From assembly GCA_040217175.1 (NCBI GenBank), contig JAVJNT010000001.1, positions 930,001 through 994,000 on the forward strand: 64,000 nt of DNA, written 5' to 3'. Under the pieces are notes generated by a model that worked only from the letters and a program-made list of their open reading frames with translations, searched no databases and had not been told where the DNA came from. Position numbers and translations under genes: made by a program. The stretch is from Phycisphaerales bacterium. GTDB lineage: Bacteria; Planctomycetota; Phycisphaerae; Phycisphaerales; UBA1924. Shown piece after piece: positions 1 to 8,875 of the stretch (positions are counted from its first letter, which is position 1; each line of letters opens with the position of its first letter).

Positions 1-487
1 GGTCATCGACGCCCAGCCCCACATCATCAACCACAACCTCGAGTGCGTCCGCCGCATGTATCCGGCCGTACGCCCGAGCGCGAAGTTCGACCGCTCGCTT
101 GAGCTGCTCCGTCGCGTCAAGGAGCAGGGCGGCGTGGCCAAGACCGGCATCATGGTCGGCATCGGCGAGAAGGACGAAGAGGTGCTCGCCCTCTTCGACG
201 ACGTCCTCCAGGGCACCCGCGCTGCCGGCCCCGACGGCACCGAGGACGCCTGCGACATCCTCACCATCGGCCAGTACCTGCAGCCCACCCGCAACCACCT
301 GCCCATCGATCGGTGGGTGCACCCGGACACCTTCGCGATGTACAAGGAAGAGGGGCTGAAGCGCGGCTTCAAGGTCATCGAGAGCGGCCCGCTGGTGCGG
401 TCGAGCTACCACGCCGATCACCAGGCGGACGTCTTGAGCACGATTGAGGCGGAGCGGGCACGGCGCCACCACGAATCCACTCCATAA
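1..487 (+). CDS. lipA: Lipoyl synthase, C-terminal part (5' end outside window)
   Basis: This is the C-terminal half of the radical-SAM enzyme that inserts two sulfurs into protein-bound octanoyl groups to make lipoyl cofactors. Reading frame 2 is open from the first base, so the gene begins upstream and its CxxxCxxC radical-SAM cluster motif is not in view. The visible part carries family signatures: the HNLECV segment, [18 protein letters not shown], the [11 protein letters not shown] strand and the [11 protein letters not shown] end, which holds the conserved RSSY that helps bind the auxiliary cluster. The ATG at 56 is internal and is not the start. The product supplies lipoate for the pyruvate dehydrogenase complex, and a pdhA gene lies at 34.2 kb. 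The call is secure. Confidence 0.95.
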   Translation, partial: VIDAQPHIINHNLECVRRMYPAVRPSAKFDRSLELLRRVKEQGGVAKTGIMVGIGEKDEEVLALFDDVLQGTRAAGPDGTEDACDILTIGQYLQPTRNHLPIDRWVHPDTFAMYKEEGLKRGFKVIESGPLVRSSYHADHQADVLSTIEAERARRHHESTP

Positions 488-529
488 GAGTCGTCACGAA
501 CAGAGTCCGAAGGAGCCCTACCCTTCAAC

Positions 530-1051
530 ATGTTCAAAGCCGTCGCCATTCTCGTGCTGTACGCCGTCCTCGTAGTCGCCCTCGGAGTGCTCGCGTATAG
601 CGACGCCCCGGAGGGCGCCAACGCCGCGACGGCCCTGATCGTGCCGATCGTCGTCGCCGTGGTCAGCCTGGGCTGTGCGGTGATGGCGCTGCTCATCCAC
701 AAGAATCGTCTGGTTGGCATGATCGGCATCCACGCGGGCATCGTCATCCCGCTGCTGGTGGCAATCGCCGTAGGCCACCGGGCGTACGTCGCCCACGAGG
801 CCAGCAAGAGCTACCAGGAGGGCGTGTCGCTCTGGGAGCAGCGGGTGCAGGGCGGCGGCATCAGCACGCCGGCGGCGCGCGAGAAATTCTTCGAAGAAAA
901 CAAGTACCCCGAGTACGACAAGGGCTACCTCCGCGGTGCGCTCGTCGCCATCGCGGCCGTGAGCCTGCAGACGTTCGTCACCATGATCGTGGCGCGGCCC
1001 AAGCCGCCCGCCCGCAAGCCCAAGCCACGAGTCGAAGCCGATGCGTCCTGA
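530..1051 (+). CDS. Hypothetical four-helix membrane protein
   Basis: A 173-residue protein with hydrophobic segments near residues 4-22, 34-55, 62-80 and 134-152, and a basic proline-rich C-terminus (KPPARKPKPR). The loop between helices 3 and 4 is polar and holds about 50 residues. The helix-turn pattern around residues 55-85 (LIHKNRLVGMIGIHAG) recalls small TMEM14-like membrane proteins, but this is a weak resemblance and no function can be assigned. An AAGGAG lies about 14 bases before the ATG, rather far but usable. The stop codon abuts the GTG of the next gene, so the two are probably co-transcribed. Confidence 0.7.
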   Translation: MFKAVAILVLYAVLVVALGVLAYSDAPEGANAATALIVPIVVAVVSLGCAVMALLIHKNRLVGMIGIHAGIVIPLLVAIAVGHRAYVAHEASKSYQEGVSLWEQRVQGGGISTPAAREKFFEENKYPEYDKGYLRGALVAIAAVSLQTFVTMIVARPKPPARKPKPRVEADAS

Positions 1052-2188
1052 GTGGCGCGCGTGACCGACGCTCCATCGAGTAGCACGAACGCCCCGAGCC
1101 AGCTCGGCGGCGTCTTCCTCGTCATCCTGACGCTGCTGGGCTGGTCGAGCATCCCGCTCTTCCTGCGATACTTTGCCGAGGACATCGACGGCTGGACCAG
1201 CAACGGCTGGCGCTACGGCTTCGCGGCCCTCATCTGGCTGCCCGTCCTGGTTGTCGTTGGCTTGCGGAAGAAGCTGCCCGCGGGACTCTTCAAGCTCGCC
1301 CTCGTGCCCGCGGCGTTCAACATCGTGGGCCAGGTGTGCTTCACGTGGGCCCACTACATGCTCGACCCGGGCATGCTGACGTTCGCGCTGCGGGCCCACA
1401 TCGTGTTCGTTACGGTCGGGGCGGCCCTGCTCTTCGCGAGCGAACGCGAGGTCATCCGCCGGCCGTTGTTCCTGCTGGGCATCGTGCTGGTCGTCGGCGG
1501 CACGAGCGCGACGATCTTGTTTGCACCCGACAAGCCCTCGACCGCCAGCGAGGCCAGCGGCGTGCTGGCCGACAGCCCGGGCACGGCGCGACTCGTCGGC
1601 GTCACGCTCTCGATCGCGGCCGGCGGGCTGTTTGCCTGCTATGCCCTGAGCGTGCGCAAGTTCATGCAGGGCGTGAACTCGATCATCGCGTTCGCAGCCA
1701 TCAGCCAGTACACCGCATTCGCGATGGTGGGCCTGATGCTGGGGCTCGGTACGGCCTACGGCATGACGGCCCTGCCCGACGCGTGGGCCGACGACGGCGC
1801 GCTCAGCGTGCTGGGCTTCTGGTTGCTGCTGGCCAGCAGCATCATCGGCATCGCGCTCGGGCACGTGGCGTACTACATGTCGATCAATCGCCTTGGCGTC
1901 GCGGTTGCCAGCGGCGTCATCCAGCTCCAGCCCTTCGTGGTCAGCATCGCCAGCCTCGTGATGTTCAAGGAACTGCTCACGGGCGGCCAGTGGGTCGCCG
2001 GCGCGATCGCCGTCGCGGGCGCGGGCTCGATGCTGTGGAGCCAGCACCGCGCGTCGCGAGGCAAGCCCCCGCTGCTGGCGATCGGCCGGCATCGAAGGTC
2101 AGTCATGACGCCAGAAGACCTGCCCGCCGATCACGTGGCGGCTGCGGCGGAAGCCGAAGACGAGCCCACGCCTGCAATCAGGGGTTGA
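1052..2188 (+). CDS. EamA/DMT-family transporter
   Basis: A 378-residue inner-membrane protein of the drug/metabolite transporter superfamily. About ten transmembrane helices form two EamA-like repeats, the first beginning at GVFLVILTLLGWSSIPLFLRY and the second at VGVTLSIAAGGLFACYALSV. The end of the second repeat has the usual pattern of the family (YYMSINRLGVAVASGVIQLQP followed by a glycine-rich last helix). The roughly 40-residue C-terminal tail is hydrophilic. The substrate cannot be inferred. The start is the GTG directly after the stop of the preceding gene; a second GTG nine bases downstream is an alternative. It converges with the gene on the minus strand and overlaps it by 11 bases. 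Confidence 0.85.
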   Translation: MARVTDAPSSSTNAPSQLGGVFLVILTLLGWSSIPLFLRYFAEDIDGWTSNGWRYGFAALIWLPVLVVVGLRKKLPAGLFKLALVPAAFNIVGQVCFTWAHYMLDPGMLTFALRAHIVFVTVGAALLFASEREVIRRPLFLLGIVLVVGGTSATILFAPDKPSTASEASGVLADSPGTARLVGVTLSIAAGGLFACYALSVRKFMQGVNSIIAFAAISQYTAFAMVGLMLGLGTAYGMTALPDAWADDGALSVLGFWLLLASSIIGIALGHVAYYMSINRLGVAVASGVIQLQPFVVSIASLVMFKELLTGGQWVAGAIAVAGAGSMLWSQHRASRGKPPLLAIGRHRRSVMTPEDLPADHVAAAAEAEDEPTPAIRG

Positions 2189-2669
2189 ACCCGCCCGCGG
2201 CAGCCATCAGGCCGAAGAAGCCGATCATGACGACCGTTCCGCCGATCTGCACGTAGCTCAGCACGAGTCCGATGATGGCCAGCACCTTGGCAGCTTGGTT
2301 GTTGTTGCCCTCGCGCTTCATCTTGCCCAGCGCCATGTGCCCCAGGATCGCGCCGGGAATCGCTCCGAGGATGCTGATGCACAACCAGGACGCAAGTCCC
2401 AAGCCAAACGCCCAGCCGGCCAGCGGCTCGAACGGCTCCTGCGTGCTGCCGATCACGGCGGTGGGCGTGACGGGCGGTGCCGAGTACGGCGGAGCCGTGG
2501 TGCTTGATCCCCCCAGGACTTCTGCGGCGGGCTTCCACTCGCTGGCGCCCACTTCGGCCACGAGCGCGCCATTGGCGAGCTTGCCCTCCTGGAACATCGA
2601 GCGGAGCTCGTCGAGCGGCACGGGGCCGGCCGGCTGGCGGTTCGCGTCGGTGTAGTAGTAGTCGGCCAT
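2178..2669 (-). CDS. GYF_2 and DUF4190-type membrane protein
   Basis: A 163-residue protein. Residues 1-45 (ADYYYTDANRQPAGPVPLDELRSMF...) match the GYF_2 pattern, a small domain found at the N-termini of bacterial membrane proteins, with the W at 'SEWKPA'. A Pro/Ala linker follows, then two hydrophobic helices arranged like DUF4190 (ASWLCISILGAIPGAILGHMALGK ... VLAIIGLVLSYVQIGGT). I chose the ATG at 2669 because a GGGGGGAT stretch lies ten bases upstream and the GYF domain begins immediately; the open frame extends 20 residues further without any domain. Its neighbour at 2739-3095 has the same kind of membrane part, which suggests a duplicated pair. Function unknown. Confidence 0.8.
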   Translation of the reverse strand: MADYYYTDANRQPAGPVPLDELRSMFQEGKLANGALVAEVGASEWKPAAEVLGGSSTTAPPYSAPPVTPTAVIGSTQEPFEPLAGWAFGLGLASWLCISILGAIPGAILGHMALGKMKREGNNNQAAKVLAIIGLVLSYVQIGGTVVMIGFFGLMAAAGGFNP

Positions 2670-2738
2670 GCTGGCGATCCCCCCGGTGCAATTTCGGACT
2701 GCGGACGCTCTGTCTTTCGGAAAACGCAACGCCGCGTG

Positions 2739-3095
2739 TCAGGCGGACGCTATCGCGACGATCATCAGGAACACGAAGAAGCCGTTGTACAAAGAGGCGA
2801 TCGAGCCCAGCACGATGGCGACCCAAGCGTGGATCGCACCGCCCCACGCCTTGCCCTTCGATCGACGGCTCAGGCCGACGATGCCGAGCACCACGGCGGG
2901 AACCGCGAAGAGCAGCCCAAGCATCGGAAACAGGCCCACGATGCCGAAGTAGTAGCCGATGAGCGCGGCCGGGTTCTTGTACGGAATGATGCCGCCCGTG
3001 GCGTCCGGGGTCACGGCCCCCGGGGCTTGACCCGGGATGGCCTGCTGTTGGACCGGCGGCGGAGGCAAGGGTGGTACCGAAGGCGGGGTTTCCAT
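2739..3095 (-). CDS. DUF4190-like small membrane protein
   Basis: A 118-residue protein with a proline/glutamine-rich N-terminus of about 38 residues, then two or three hydrophobic segments. Its core (PAALIGYYFGIVGLFPMLGLL, then a GIVGLSRRSKGKAWGGAIHA turn and VAIVLGSIASLYNGFFVFLMIV) is the layout of DUF4190-type proteins. The frame stays open for another 1.5 kb upstream, but that stretch is only the shadow of the coiled-coil gene on the opposite strand, so the ATG at 3095 is taken as the start. It lies 69 bases upstream of the GYF_2/DUF4190 gene on the same strand, probably in one transcript. No function is assigned. Confidence 0.75.
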   Translation of the reverse strand: METPPSVPPLPPPPVQQQAIPGQAPGAVTPDATGGIIPYKNPAALIGYYFGIVGLFPMLGLLFAVPAVVLGIVGLSRRSKGKAWGGAIHAWVAIVLGSIASLYNGFFVFLMIVAIASA

Positions 3096-3323
3096 GGACC
3101 ACCGTTGGCCGCCACGAAGGCCGAGGCAAGGCCCGCAGATGGGGTCGGGCTTGACCCGGACGCTCTGCAGGCCCACACTTGGCACCCCGGTACGGGCAAC
3201 AGGATTGCCCGATCCGGCGTATGAGACCTGCGTACGGTCCCGCCTTCTGGGCTGTTCGGCCCGTTGTCGGCATTGGTTTGGTACCGCACGAGTAACCCTT
3301 GAGTTGAGCAAAGGGGGCCCCAG

Positions 3324-4697
3324 ATGGCCGGACGTGGTGGAGGAATGGCGATCTTCGCCGCGATTACGAGCATCCTGGTGGTGGTGCTGTTCGTGCTCAC
3401 CGTGGTGTTCTACTTCCAGGCCGAGGCGGCCAAGCGCGACGTGAACAACATGGAGGCCGCAACGGCCGAGTTCATCCAGCCGGCCGAACGCTCGCAGGAC
3501 CAGGTCCGCCAGCTCGTGGCCCAGGCCGCGGCCGACCGCAAGAGCCTGGTGGGCTACCTCGTCGACACCCGCCGCGACGTCATGCAGCGCGTGACCGGCG
3601 TGGGCGGCGACTCGCTGGCCCAGCTCAACGCCAAGCTCGACAGCGTGCCCGGTGCCGAAGACAGCGCCCTCCTGATGGTCGCCCGCGACGCCGTCCGCGA
3701 GAACGAAGACCTGCAGGCCCGGCTGAACCAAGCCCAGGCCGCCGTGACCCGCGCCCAGGAGAACGCCGCCAACGAGACCGCCCGGGTGGCATCGATCGAG
3801 GCCGGCTTCCAGGAAACCATCGACCGCCTGAGCGCCGAGGTCGCCGGCTACCGCGATGAGGTGGAGAGCCTCCGCAGCGAGTATGGCCAGGCTCGCCTGA
3901 GCATGGACAGCCGCGTCTCGGATATCCGCAGCCGCGCCGACGACCGCGTGTCGATCCTGGGCAGCCAGCTCGACCAGGCCCGCGCCGACTTGCGTGCTGC
4001 CGAGGAGCAGGTCCGCGAGCTTCGCGGCCAGGGCCGCAGCACGGGCGTTCGGCCTCGCCCCGAGGAGTCGCTGGTCGACGGCGTAATCGTTGCCGTCAAC
4101 GAGCGCGATCGTCAGGTAACGATCAACCGCGGCTCGCGCGACAAGGTCACGCTCAACATGACCTTCGCCGCGTACAACGACGCCCAGGAGATCCGCCCCG
4201 ACGCCCAGGGTAACTACCCCCGCGGCAAGGCAAACCTCGAGATCATCCGCGTGCTCGAGGATCGCTCCATCGCCCGCATCAACGGCTCGGTCGCCGGCCG
4301 CCCGCTGCTGCAGGGCGACGTCGTGGCGAATGCGGTCTACGACCCCAACAAGACCTACAAATTCGTCGTCTACGGCTTCTTCGACGCCGACGGCAACGGG
4401 ATCGAGAGCTTCGGTGAGACCCGTGCGATCGAGGCGGCCATCCGAGGGTGGAACGGCGAGGTCGTCGATTCGCTCTCGGGCGACGTCGACTTCGTGGTGC
4501 TGGGTACTCGCCCGACGCTGCCGCCCCAGCCGGACATCACCGCGACGCCCGAGTACATCGAGCAGTACCAAGAAGCCCTGAATCGGGTGGAGCGCTACGA
4601 CGGCCTGTTCGCCAGCGCCGTTTCGGCGGGCATCCCCGTGCTCAACCAGAACCGGTTCTACACGCTCGTGGGCAAGCCCTACGGCGACGTCCGCTAG
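3324..4697 (+). CDS. Membrane-anchored coiled-coil protein with BRCT-like C-terminus
   Basis: A 457-residue protein with one transmembrane helix (about residues 9-31), then a long alpha-helical coiled-coil region (about 35-235) rich in Ala, Arg, Glu and Gln. A beta-rich stretch follows (about 245-335: VDGVIVAVNERDRQVTINRGSRD), which looks like a small barrel similar to the beta domains of MreC-like proteins. The C-terminal 110 residues include KFVVYGFFDADGNGIESFG... and AIEAAIRGWNGEVVDSLSGDVDFVVLG, a beta-alpha-beta pattern with 'G-x-V ... D-F-V-V-L-G' that resembles a BRCT fold. That resemblance is my inference. AAAGGGGG precedes the ATG. A cell-envelope or scaffold role is plausible but unproven. 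Confidence 0.75.
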   Translation: MAGRGGGMAIFAAITSILVVVLFVLTVVFYFQAEAAKRDVNNMEAATAEFIQPAERSQDQVRQLVAQAAADRKSLVGYLVDTRRDVMQRVTGVGGDSLAQLNAKLDSVPGAEDSALLMVARDAVRENEDLQARLNQAQAAVTRAQENAANETARVASIEAGFQETIDRLSAEVAGYRDEVESLRSEYGQARLSMDSRVSDIRSRADDRVSILGSQLDQARADLRAAEEQVRELRGQGRSTGVRPRPEESLVDGVIVAVNERDRQVTINRGSRDKVTLNMTFAAYNDAQEIRPDAQGNYPRGKANLEIIRVLEDRSIARINGSVAGRPLLQGDVVANAVYDPNKTYKFVVYGFFDADGNGIESFGETRAIEAAIRGWNGEVVDSLSGDVDFVVLGTRPTLPPQPDITATPEYIEQYQEALNRVERYDGLFASAVSAGIPVLNQNRFYTLVGKPYGDVR

Positions 4698-4739
4698 GCT
4701 CGACCGCCAACGTCCCTCGCGGGCGCGCTATAAAACGCC

Positions 4740-5819
4740 GTGGCCCGCAAGAAGGACCTGCCCAACCGTGGATTGCCCGCCCCCGTCGTGATCGCCGGGA
4801 TGGCGGGCGTTCGCATTTTCGTGGGTTCGCTCGCCGCTCCGCCGTGGCCGATCGTCCGCACCGTTGCCCGGTCTGCCGGTTGCTACTACGCGACGCGGGC
4901 GATGAACCGCAAGAGGCTCGACCGCGCCCGGACGCATTTGCGGATGGCCTTCCCGGATGCGAGCCCCGAGCGTGTCGAGCAGCTCGCCGTCGAGTCGTAC
5001 CAGCACTTGTTCCTGCTCGGTGCCGAGATGGCCCGCAGCCCCCGCACGATGAGCACCGACAGCGTGCTGGGCCACGTCGAGTTTCACAACGTCGAGCGCG
5101 GGCTCAACGCCATCGTCTCGGGTCGCCCCTGCATCCTCATGACCGGCCACTGCGGCAACTGGGAGGTGCTGGCAACGACCGCCGCCCTCCTCGGCATCCC
5201 CATGCACGCGATCTATCGCCCGATGGACTTCGAGCCGCTCGACCGGTGGATCCGCCGGGAGCGAAGCCGGCCCGGCGTCATCATGGTCGACAAGTTCGGC
5301 GCCATGCACCAGCTTCCCAAGCTCATGGAGCAAGGCGCTTGCCCGGCCTTCGTGGCCGACCAGAACGCCGGCGATCGCGGCGTGTTCGTGCCGTACTTCG
5401 GCCGTCTGGCCAGCAGCTACAAGTCGATCGGCCTGCTGGCCATGAAGTTCGGGGCGGTCATCATCTGCGGGGCGGCCCACCGCATCCCCAGCAGCGACGG
5501 CGACACGCGGTATCGCTTCACCATCCACGACACGTTCGGCCCCGAGGACTGGTCGGAGCACCCCGACCCGGTCTTCTACCTCACCGCCCGCTACCGGCGG
5601 GCACTCGAGACCGCCGTGCGCGAGGCCCCCGAGCAATACTTGTGGATGTACCGCATCTGGAAGAGCCGCCCGCGGCACGAGCGGCTCGACAAGCCCTTTC
5701 CAGACAAGCTCAGGGAGCACCTGCGATTGCTCCCGTGGATGACCGAGGAAGAGGCCGCCGCGATCGAAGAGCGCAGCGAGCGCGACCGCGCCATCGTGCG
5801 AGAGGGCGGTCTGATTTAG
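4740..5819 (+). CDS. LpxL/HtrB-type lysophospholipid acyltransferase
   Basis: A 359-residue membrane-associated acyltransferase of the lipid A biosynthesis family (LpxL/LpxM/HtrB), which moves acyl chains from acyl-ACP onto lipid A precursors or related lipids. The catalytic HX4E motif is present as GHCGNWE with His137 and Glu142. The family features VADQNAG (about 215) and VPYFGR follow at normal distances, and the length is only slightly above the usual 300-330. An N-terminal hydrophobic segment (about 13-45) is the likely membrane anchor. The start is a GTG at 4740, 42 bases after the preceding gene. Its presence implies an outer membrane carrying lipid A or a similar lipid; the exact acceptor is not known. 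Confidence 0.88.
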   Translation: MARKKDLPNRGLPAPVVIAGMAGVRIFVGSLAAPPWPIVRTVARSAGCYYATRAMNRKRLDRARTHLRMAFPDASPERVEQLAVESYQHLFLLGAEMARSPRTMSTDSVLGHVEFHNVERGLNAIVSGRPCILMTGHCGNWEVLATTAALLGIPMHAIYRPMDFEPLDRWIRRERSRPGVIMVDKFGAMHQLPKLMEQGACPAFVADQNAGDRGVFVPYFGRLASSYKSIGLLAMKFGAVIICGAAHRIPSSDGDTRYRFTIHDTFGPEDWSEHPDPVFYLTARYRRALETAVREAPEQYLWMYRIWKSRPRHERLDKPFPDKLREHLRLLPWMTEEEAAAIEERSERDRAIVREGGLI

Positions 5820-5879
5820 TCTTGAGCGCTCCATAGCGGCCTCCGGCCGCACACTCGCTCGCGCGTAGAGTCGACACAC

Positions 5880-6203
5880 ATGAGCAGCGACGCCCCACCA
5901 CCAGCCCAAACAACCATCGACGTCCGCAAGGTTGCTCGCCTGGCACGGCTCGACGTCGCCGATGCCGACGTGCCGGCGTTGACGCGCGAGCTGGCGTCGA
6001 TCTTGGGCCACGCACGCGGGCTCGACGCGCTCGATCTCGACGGCGTCGAGCCGCTCTCGCACCCGAGCGACCTCGATGCGCCCCTCGCCGAGGACGTCGC
6101 CGGCGGCGAGTTGTCTCGCGACGCGCTCGAACACATCGCACCGAGCATGGATGGGTCGTTCATCGAGGTACCGAAGGTGCTGGGCGGCCAGGGCGGGGCC
6201 TGA
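5880..6203 (+). CDS. gatC: Asp-tRNA(Asn)/Glu-tRNA(Gln) amidotransferase subunit C
   Basis: A 107-residue small subunit of the GatCAB amidotransferase, which converts misacylated Glu-tRNA(Gln) or Asp-tRNA(Asn) to the correct aminoacyl-tRNA. GatC wraps around GatA and stabilises the complex. The pattern is typical: IDVRKVARLARLDVADADVP, LTRELASILGHARGLDALDLDGVEPLSHP, then the 'LSRDALEHIAPSMDGSFIEVPKVL' end. The first 12 residues are a short extension. gatA and gatB are not in the window, so the operon is split here. It is followed after 29 bases by gmk on the same strand. Confidence 0.93.
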   Translation: MSSDAPPPAQTTIDVRKVARLARLDVADADVPALTRELASILGHARGLDALDLDGVEPLSHPSDLDAPLAEDVAGGELSRDALEHIAPSMDGSFIEVPKVLGGQGGA

Positions 6204-6232
6204 CGAGTCGCGGTCCCTCGCTACACTGGCCC

Positions 6233-6874
6233 ATGTCCGAGCCCCCGCGACGACCAGCCGATCATCCGTCGAAGCACCGGCTGCCGACCGATACCGACGA
6301 CGGCTTGCTCGTCGTCATGAGCGGCCCCAGCGGCGTTGGCAAGACGACGATCGCCCGAGCGGTCGACCGCGCGATCCCCGACGCGCTCTTCAGCGTCTCG
6401 GCTACGACGCGGGCCCAGACCAGCGCCGACGTCGAGGGCGTGGACTACCACTTCGTCGACGAGGCCGAATTCCGCGCGATGATCGAGCAAGACGAGTTTC
6501 TCGAGTGGGCCGAGGTCTTTGGTCGGCTCTACGGCACGCCCAGGGCCTGGGTCGACGAGCAGCTCCGGCGCGGCAGGGTGGTCATCTGCGATATCGACGT
6601 CGAGGGCGCCCGGCAGATCAAGGCCAAGATGCCCGATGCGCTGACGATGTTCGTCCTGCCTCCCAGCGAGGACGAGCTGCTCGAACGCCTCCGGGCCCGC
6701 AAGCGCGAGGGCGAGGACGCCATCCAGCGCCGCTTCGCCGAGGCCAAGCGCGAGATCGCCGCCGCCCGGGCCAGCGGCGTGTACGAGCACTTTCTCGTGA
6801 ACGAAGACCTGGACGCTTCGATCATGCAAGCACTCGCGCTCGTGACCAACGCGCGGGCACGGACGAAACGCTAG
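6233..6874 (+). CDS. gmk: Guanylate kinase
   Basis: A 213-residue cytoplasmic enzyme that phosphorylates GMP (and dGMP) to GDP with ATP. The P-loop GPSGVGKTT is at residues 31-39. The GMP-binding part has 'FSVSATTRAQTSADVEGVDYHFVD' with the conserved TTR and Y, the FLEWAEVFGRLYGTP segment, and DIDVEGARQIK. The N-terminal 22 residues are an extra hydrophilic extension compared with E. coli. The gene ends four bases into the 3' end of the convergent gene on the minus strand. Confidence 0.95.
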   Translation: MSEPPRRPADHPSKHRLPTDTDDGLLVVMSGPSGVGKTTIARAVDRAIPDALFSVSATTRAQTSADVEGVDYHFVDEAEFRAMIEQDEFLEWAEVFGRLYGTPRAWVDEQLRRGRVVICDIDVEGARQIKAKMPDALTMFVLPPSEDELLERLRARKREGEDAIQRRFAEAKREIAAARASGVYEHFLVNEDLDASIMQALALVTNARARTKR

Positions 6875-8826
6875 CCACCGAGGTTGAGCAACGCCGCCTC
6901 GAGCGTGTTGCGCTCGGCGTCGGTGCGTGCGCGATTGAGCGCCGTTCGGAGGAGCGTGCGGCCCTCGCCGACGTTGCCCGATCGCGCCAGCGCCTCGGCC
7001 AGCTCACGAGCATCCTCGGCCAGCTTCTGCGGGCGCACGTGGGGCGAGAGCAGCCGGGCCATCGTGGCGGCGGCCTCGGGGTCTCGCAGTAGCGGCCGCA
7101 GGGCGTGCCAGGCCAGATCTTCGATGACCGTGCTGCCCTGCCGCGCAGCGGGCAGTCGTGCGAACATGGCGGCAACGGCCCGACGCTCGCCGGCCTCGAA
7201 GAGCGCGTGGATCGATGCCTCGGCCATGGTTACGCCGACGCGGCCGGGTTCGTCACGCAGGGTCGCAAGGGCGAGGTCGACCAGCGTTTCGTTGCGGCCG
7301 GCCATTCGCAGCAGCCACGCCGCATTGCCCAGATCGCCGGCGTCGATGGCGTCCTGGGCCAACGACTCGAGGGTCGCAGCGCCCGGGAGATCGGGCATCG
7401 TCTCGGCGGGCTTTCGCGCGCGTGGATCGAGCAACCAGAGCGGGTCGCCGAAGACCGCGAGCTTGCGGTTCTCCAGCAGCCCGTCCTCGCGGCCGGCGGC
7501 GCCGAAGGGAAACAGCGAGCCCAGCCGCGCCGCGTACGTCACCTGCGGGATGAAGCTCTGCAGGCCCGGCTCGTCGACCGACCCCATGTACGCGAAGGCG
7601 CCGCGCGACAGCCAGGCGCCGGCCACGCTCGTGTTCACGCCCGGCCGCTGGGCCGAGAAGGAGTGCACGAAATAGACCATCGCGGGCGTGCGCAGGATCG
7701 GGACGTCGCGCCCCGCGGCCGTGCCAGGCGAGAGGTGGAATTCGCTCATGCGGCCCTTGGTGTTCATCGCGATCAGGCCCGCAGCGATCGGTGATTCGGC
7801 CTCGCCGAGGAAGTTGACAAGGCCGCGCGAGCCCGCGTCGTTGATCGCGACGTCGAGCCCGATCTGCCCGTACAACTCGGCCGCCGACGAGAGGGCGTAG
7901 TTCGACCACGGCGGATCGCTCGGGTAGCTCTCGAAGAGCCACGCGCTCGTGGTCGGCAGGAAGAGGGAGGCCATCGCGTTGGCCGCCGTCACCGGCGACG
8001 AGCCGAAGACGTGGCCGCACCAGGCCCAGCGGTCGGCGTCGCGGGCGGCCGAGCCCGAGCGGCCGACGCGCGCCGTGACCGCAACCGTCCCGTGCCGTTC
8101 GCTGACCAGGCGCGCCGGCGCATTCATGCAGAGCGTGACGGCGTCGATCTCGTCGCCCAGCCCGGACCACTCGAGGCCGAGTGCCGTCAGCGAATCCTCG
8201 AGCGTCCTGCAGAACGCGTCGGCCTGCTCGTCAGAGATGGTTTGGTTGATGCCTCCGGGTGCGCTGAGCCACACGATCGGTTGCATGCGTGCGGCCGAAA
8301 GCGCCAGCGCCGCCGGCCAGGCCGCGTCGCCCTGCCCCACGACCACCACGCCCGGCGGCGGCGCATCGAGCGATCGCCAGCGGGCGATCAAGGCGGGCAT
8401 GGGCTGGAGGCCCTCGGTCAGCGCTCCCCCCCACGCCCGGACGACGGCCTGCTCGATGGCTTCGCGTCGCGCCGCCGCCGTCCAGAGCTCAGCGACATCC
8501 CCGGCCGACCACCGCAGCACGCGACTGGGCTCGAAGGCGTTCACGAACCGGGCGATCGACTGGCGGGCAGCGGGCGTGCCGTCGTCGAGCAACACCGGGA
8601 AGCGGCTGGCCAGCGACCAGCGGGCGATCGCCTCGACGAAGCTCCGCTCGTCGGGCACGACGACGACGACGGGCGCGACCCCGACTGCCTGATCGACCGC
8701 CCGTACCCGAGCGCCCAACTTCTGCGCCGGCAGCAGGTCGTCGAACCGCTGCTGGCCTGGTTCGGCCTGGCGGGCAACCGCGACGGAAGCAAGAACGAGC
8801 AGCGTCAATAGTGTCCAGCATCGCAT
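6871..8826 (-). CDS. Large exported protein of unknown function
   Basis: A 651-residue protein with an N-terminal signal peptide (MRCWTLLTLLVLASVAVARQ). The middle part alternates predicted strands and helices. The region around residues 390-480 (AMVYFVHSFSAQRPG, GAWLSRGAFAYMGSVDEPGL, LAVFGDPLWLL) has the order of elements seen near the active site of gingipain/caspase-like (clan CD) proteins, including the closing 'FGDP'. I see no catalytic Cys at the expected place, so it may be an inactive relative; this is a tentative reading. The last 150 residues are helical, TPR/HEAT-like (AWLLRMAGRNETLVDLAL ... ARSGNVGEGRTLLRTALNRA). It stands alone, divergent from tRNA-Leu. Confidence 0.7.
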   Translation of the reverse strand: MRCWTLLTLLVLASVAVARQAEPGQQRFDDLLPAQKLGARVRAVDQAVGVAPVVVVVPDERSFVEAIARWSLASRFPVLLDDGTPAARQSIARFVNAFEPSRVLRWSAGDVAELWTAAARREAIEQAVVRAWGGALTEGLQPMPALIARWRSLDAPPPGVVVVGQGDAAWPAALALSAARMQPIVWLSAPGGINQTISDEQADAFCRTLEDSLTALGLEWSGLGDEIDAVTLCMNAPARLVSERHGTVAVTARVGRSGSAARDADRWAWCGHVFGSSPVTAANAMASLFLPTTSAWLFESYPSDPPWSNYALSSAAELYGQIGLDVAINDAGSRGLVNFLGEAESPIAAGLIAMNTKGRMSEFHLSPGTAAGRDVPILRTPAMVYFVHSFSAQRPGVNTSVAGAWLSRGAFAYMGSVDEPGLQSFIPQVTYAARLGSLFPFGAAGREDGLLENRKLAVFGDPLWLLDPRARKPAETMPDLPGAATLESLAQDAIDAGDLGNAAWLLRMAGRNETLVDLALATLRDEPGRVGVTMAEASIHALFEAGERRAVAAMFARLPAARQGSTVIEDLAWHALRPLLRDPEAAATMARLLSPHVRPQKLAEDARELAEALARSGNVGEGRTLLRTALNRARTDAERNTLEAALLNLGG

Positions 8827-8875
8827 CGAACAACACTACGCCGAGGGCCCGTACCATCGGGCCGGCAGACTCGCC

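Noticed and set aside
518-2092. A 524-codon minus-strand open frame opposite the membrane protein and EamA genes
   Set aside because: Composition is His/Arg/Asp/Gln-rich with no domain, the typical antisense shadow of GC-rich genes; both plus-strand genes have clear membrane patterns.
3096-4571. Upstream extension of the DUF4190-like gene in the same minus-strand frame
   Set aside because: It is entirely antisense to the coiled-coil gene and low-complexity; the domain begins at the ATG at 3095.
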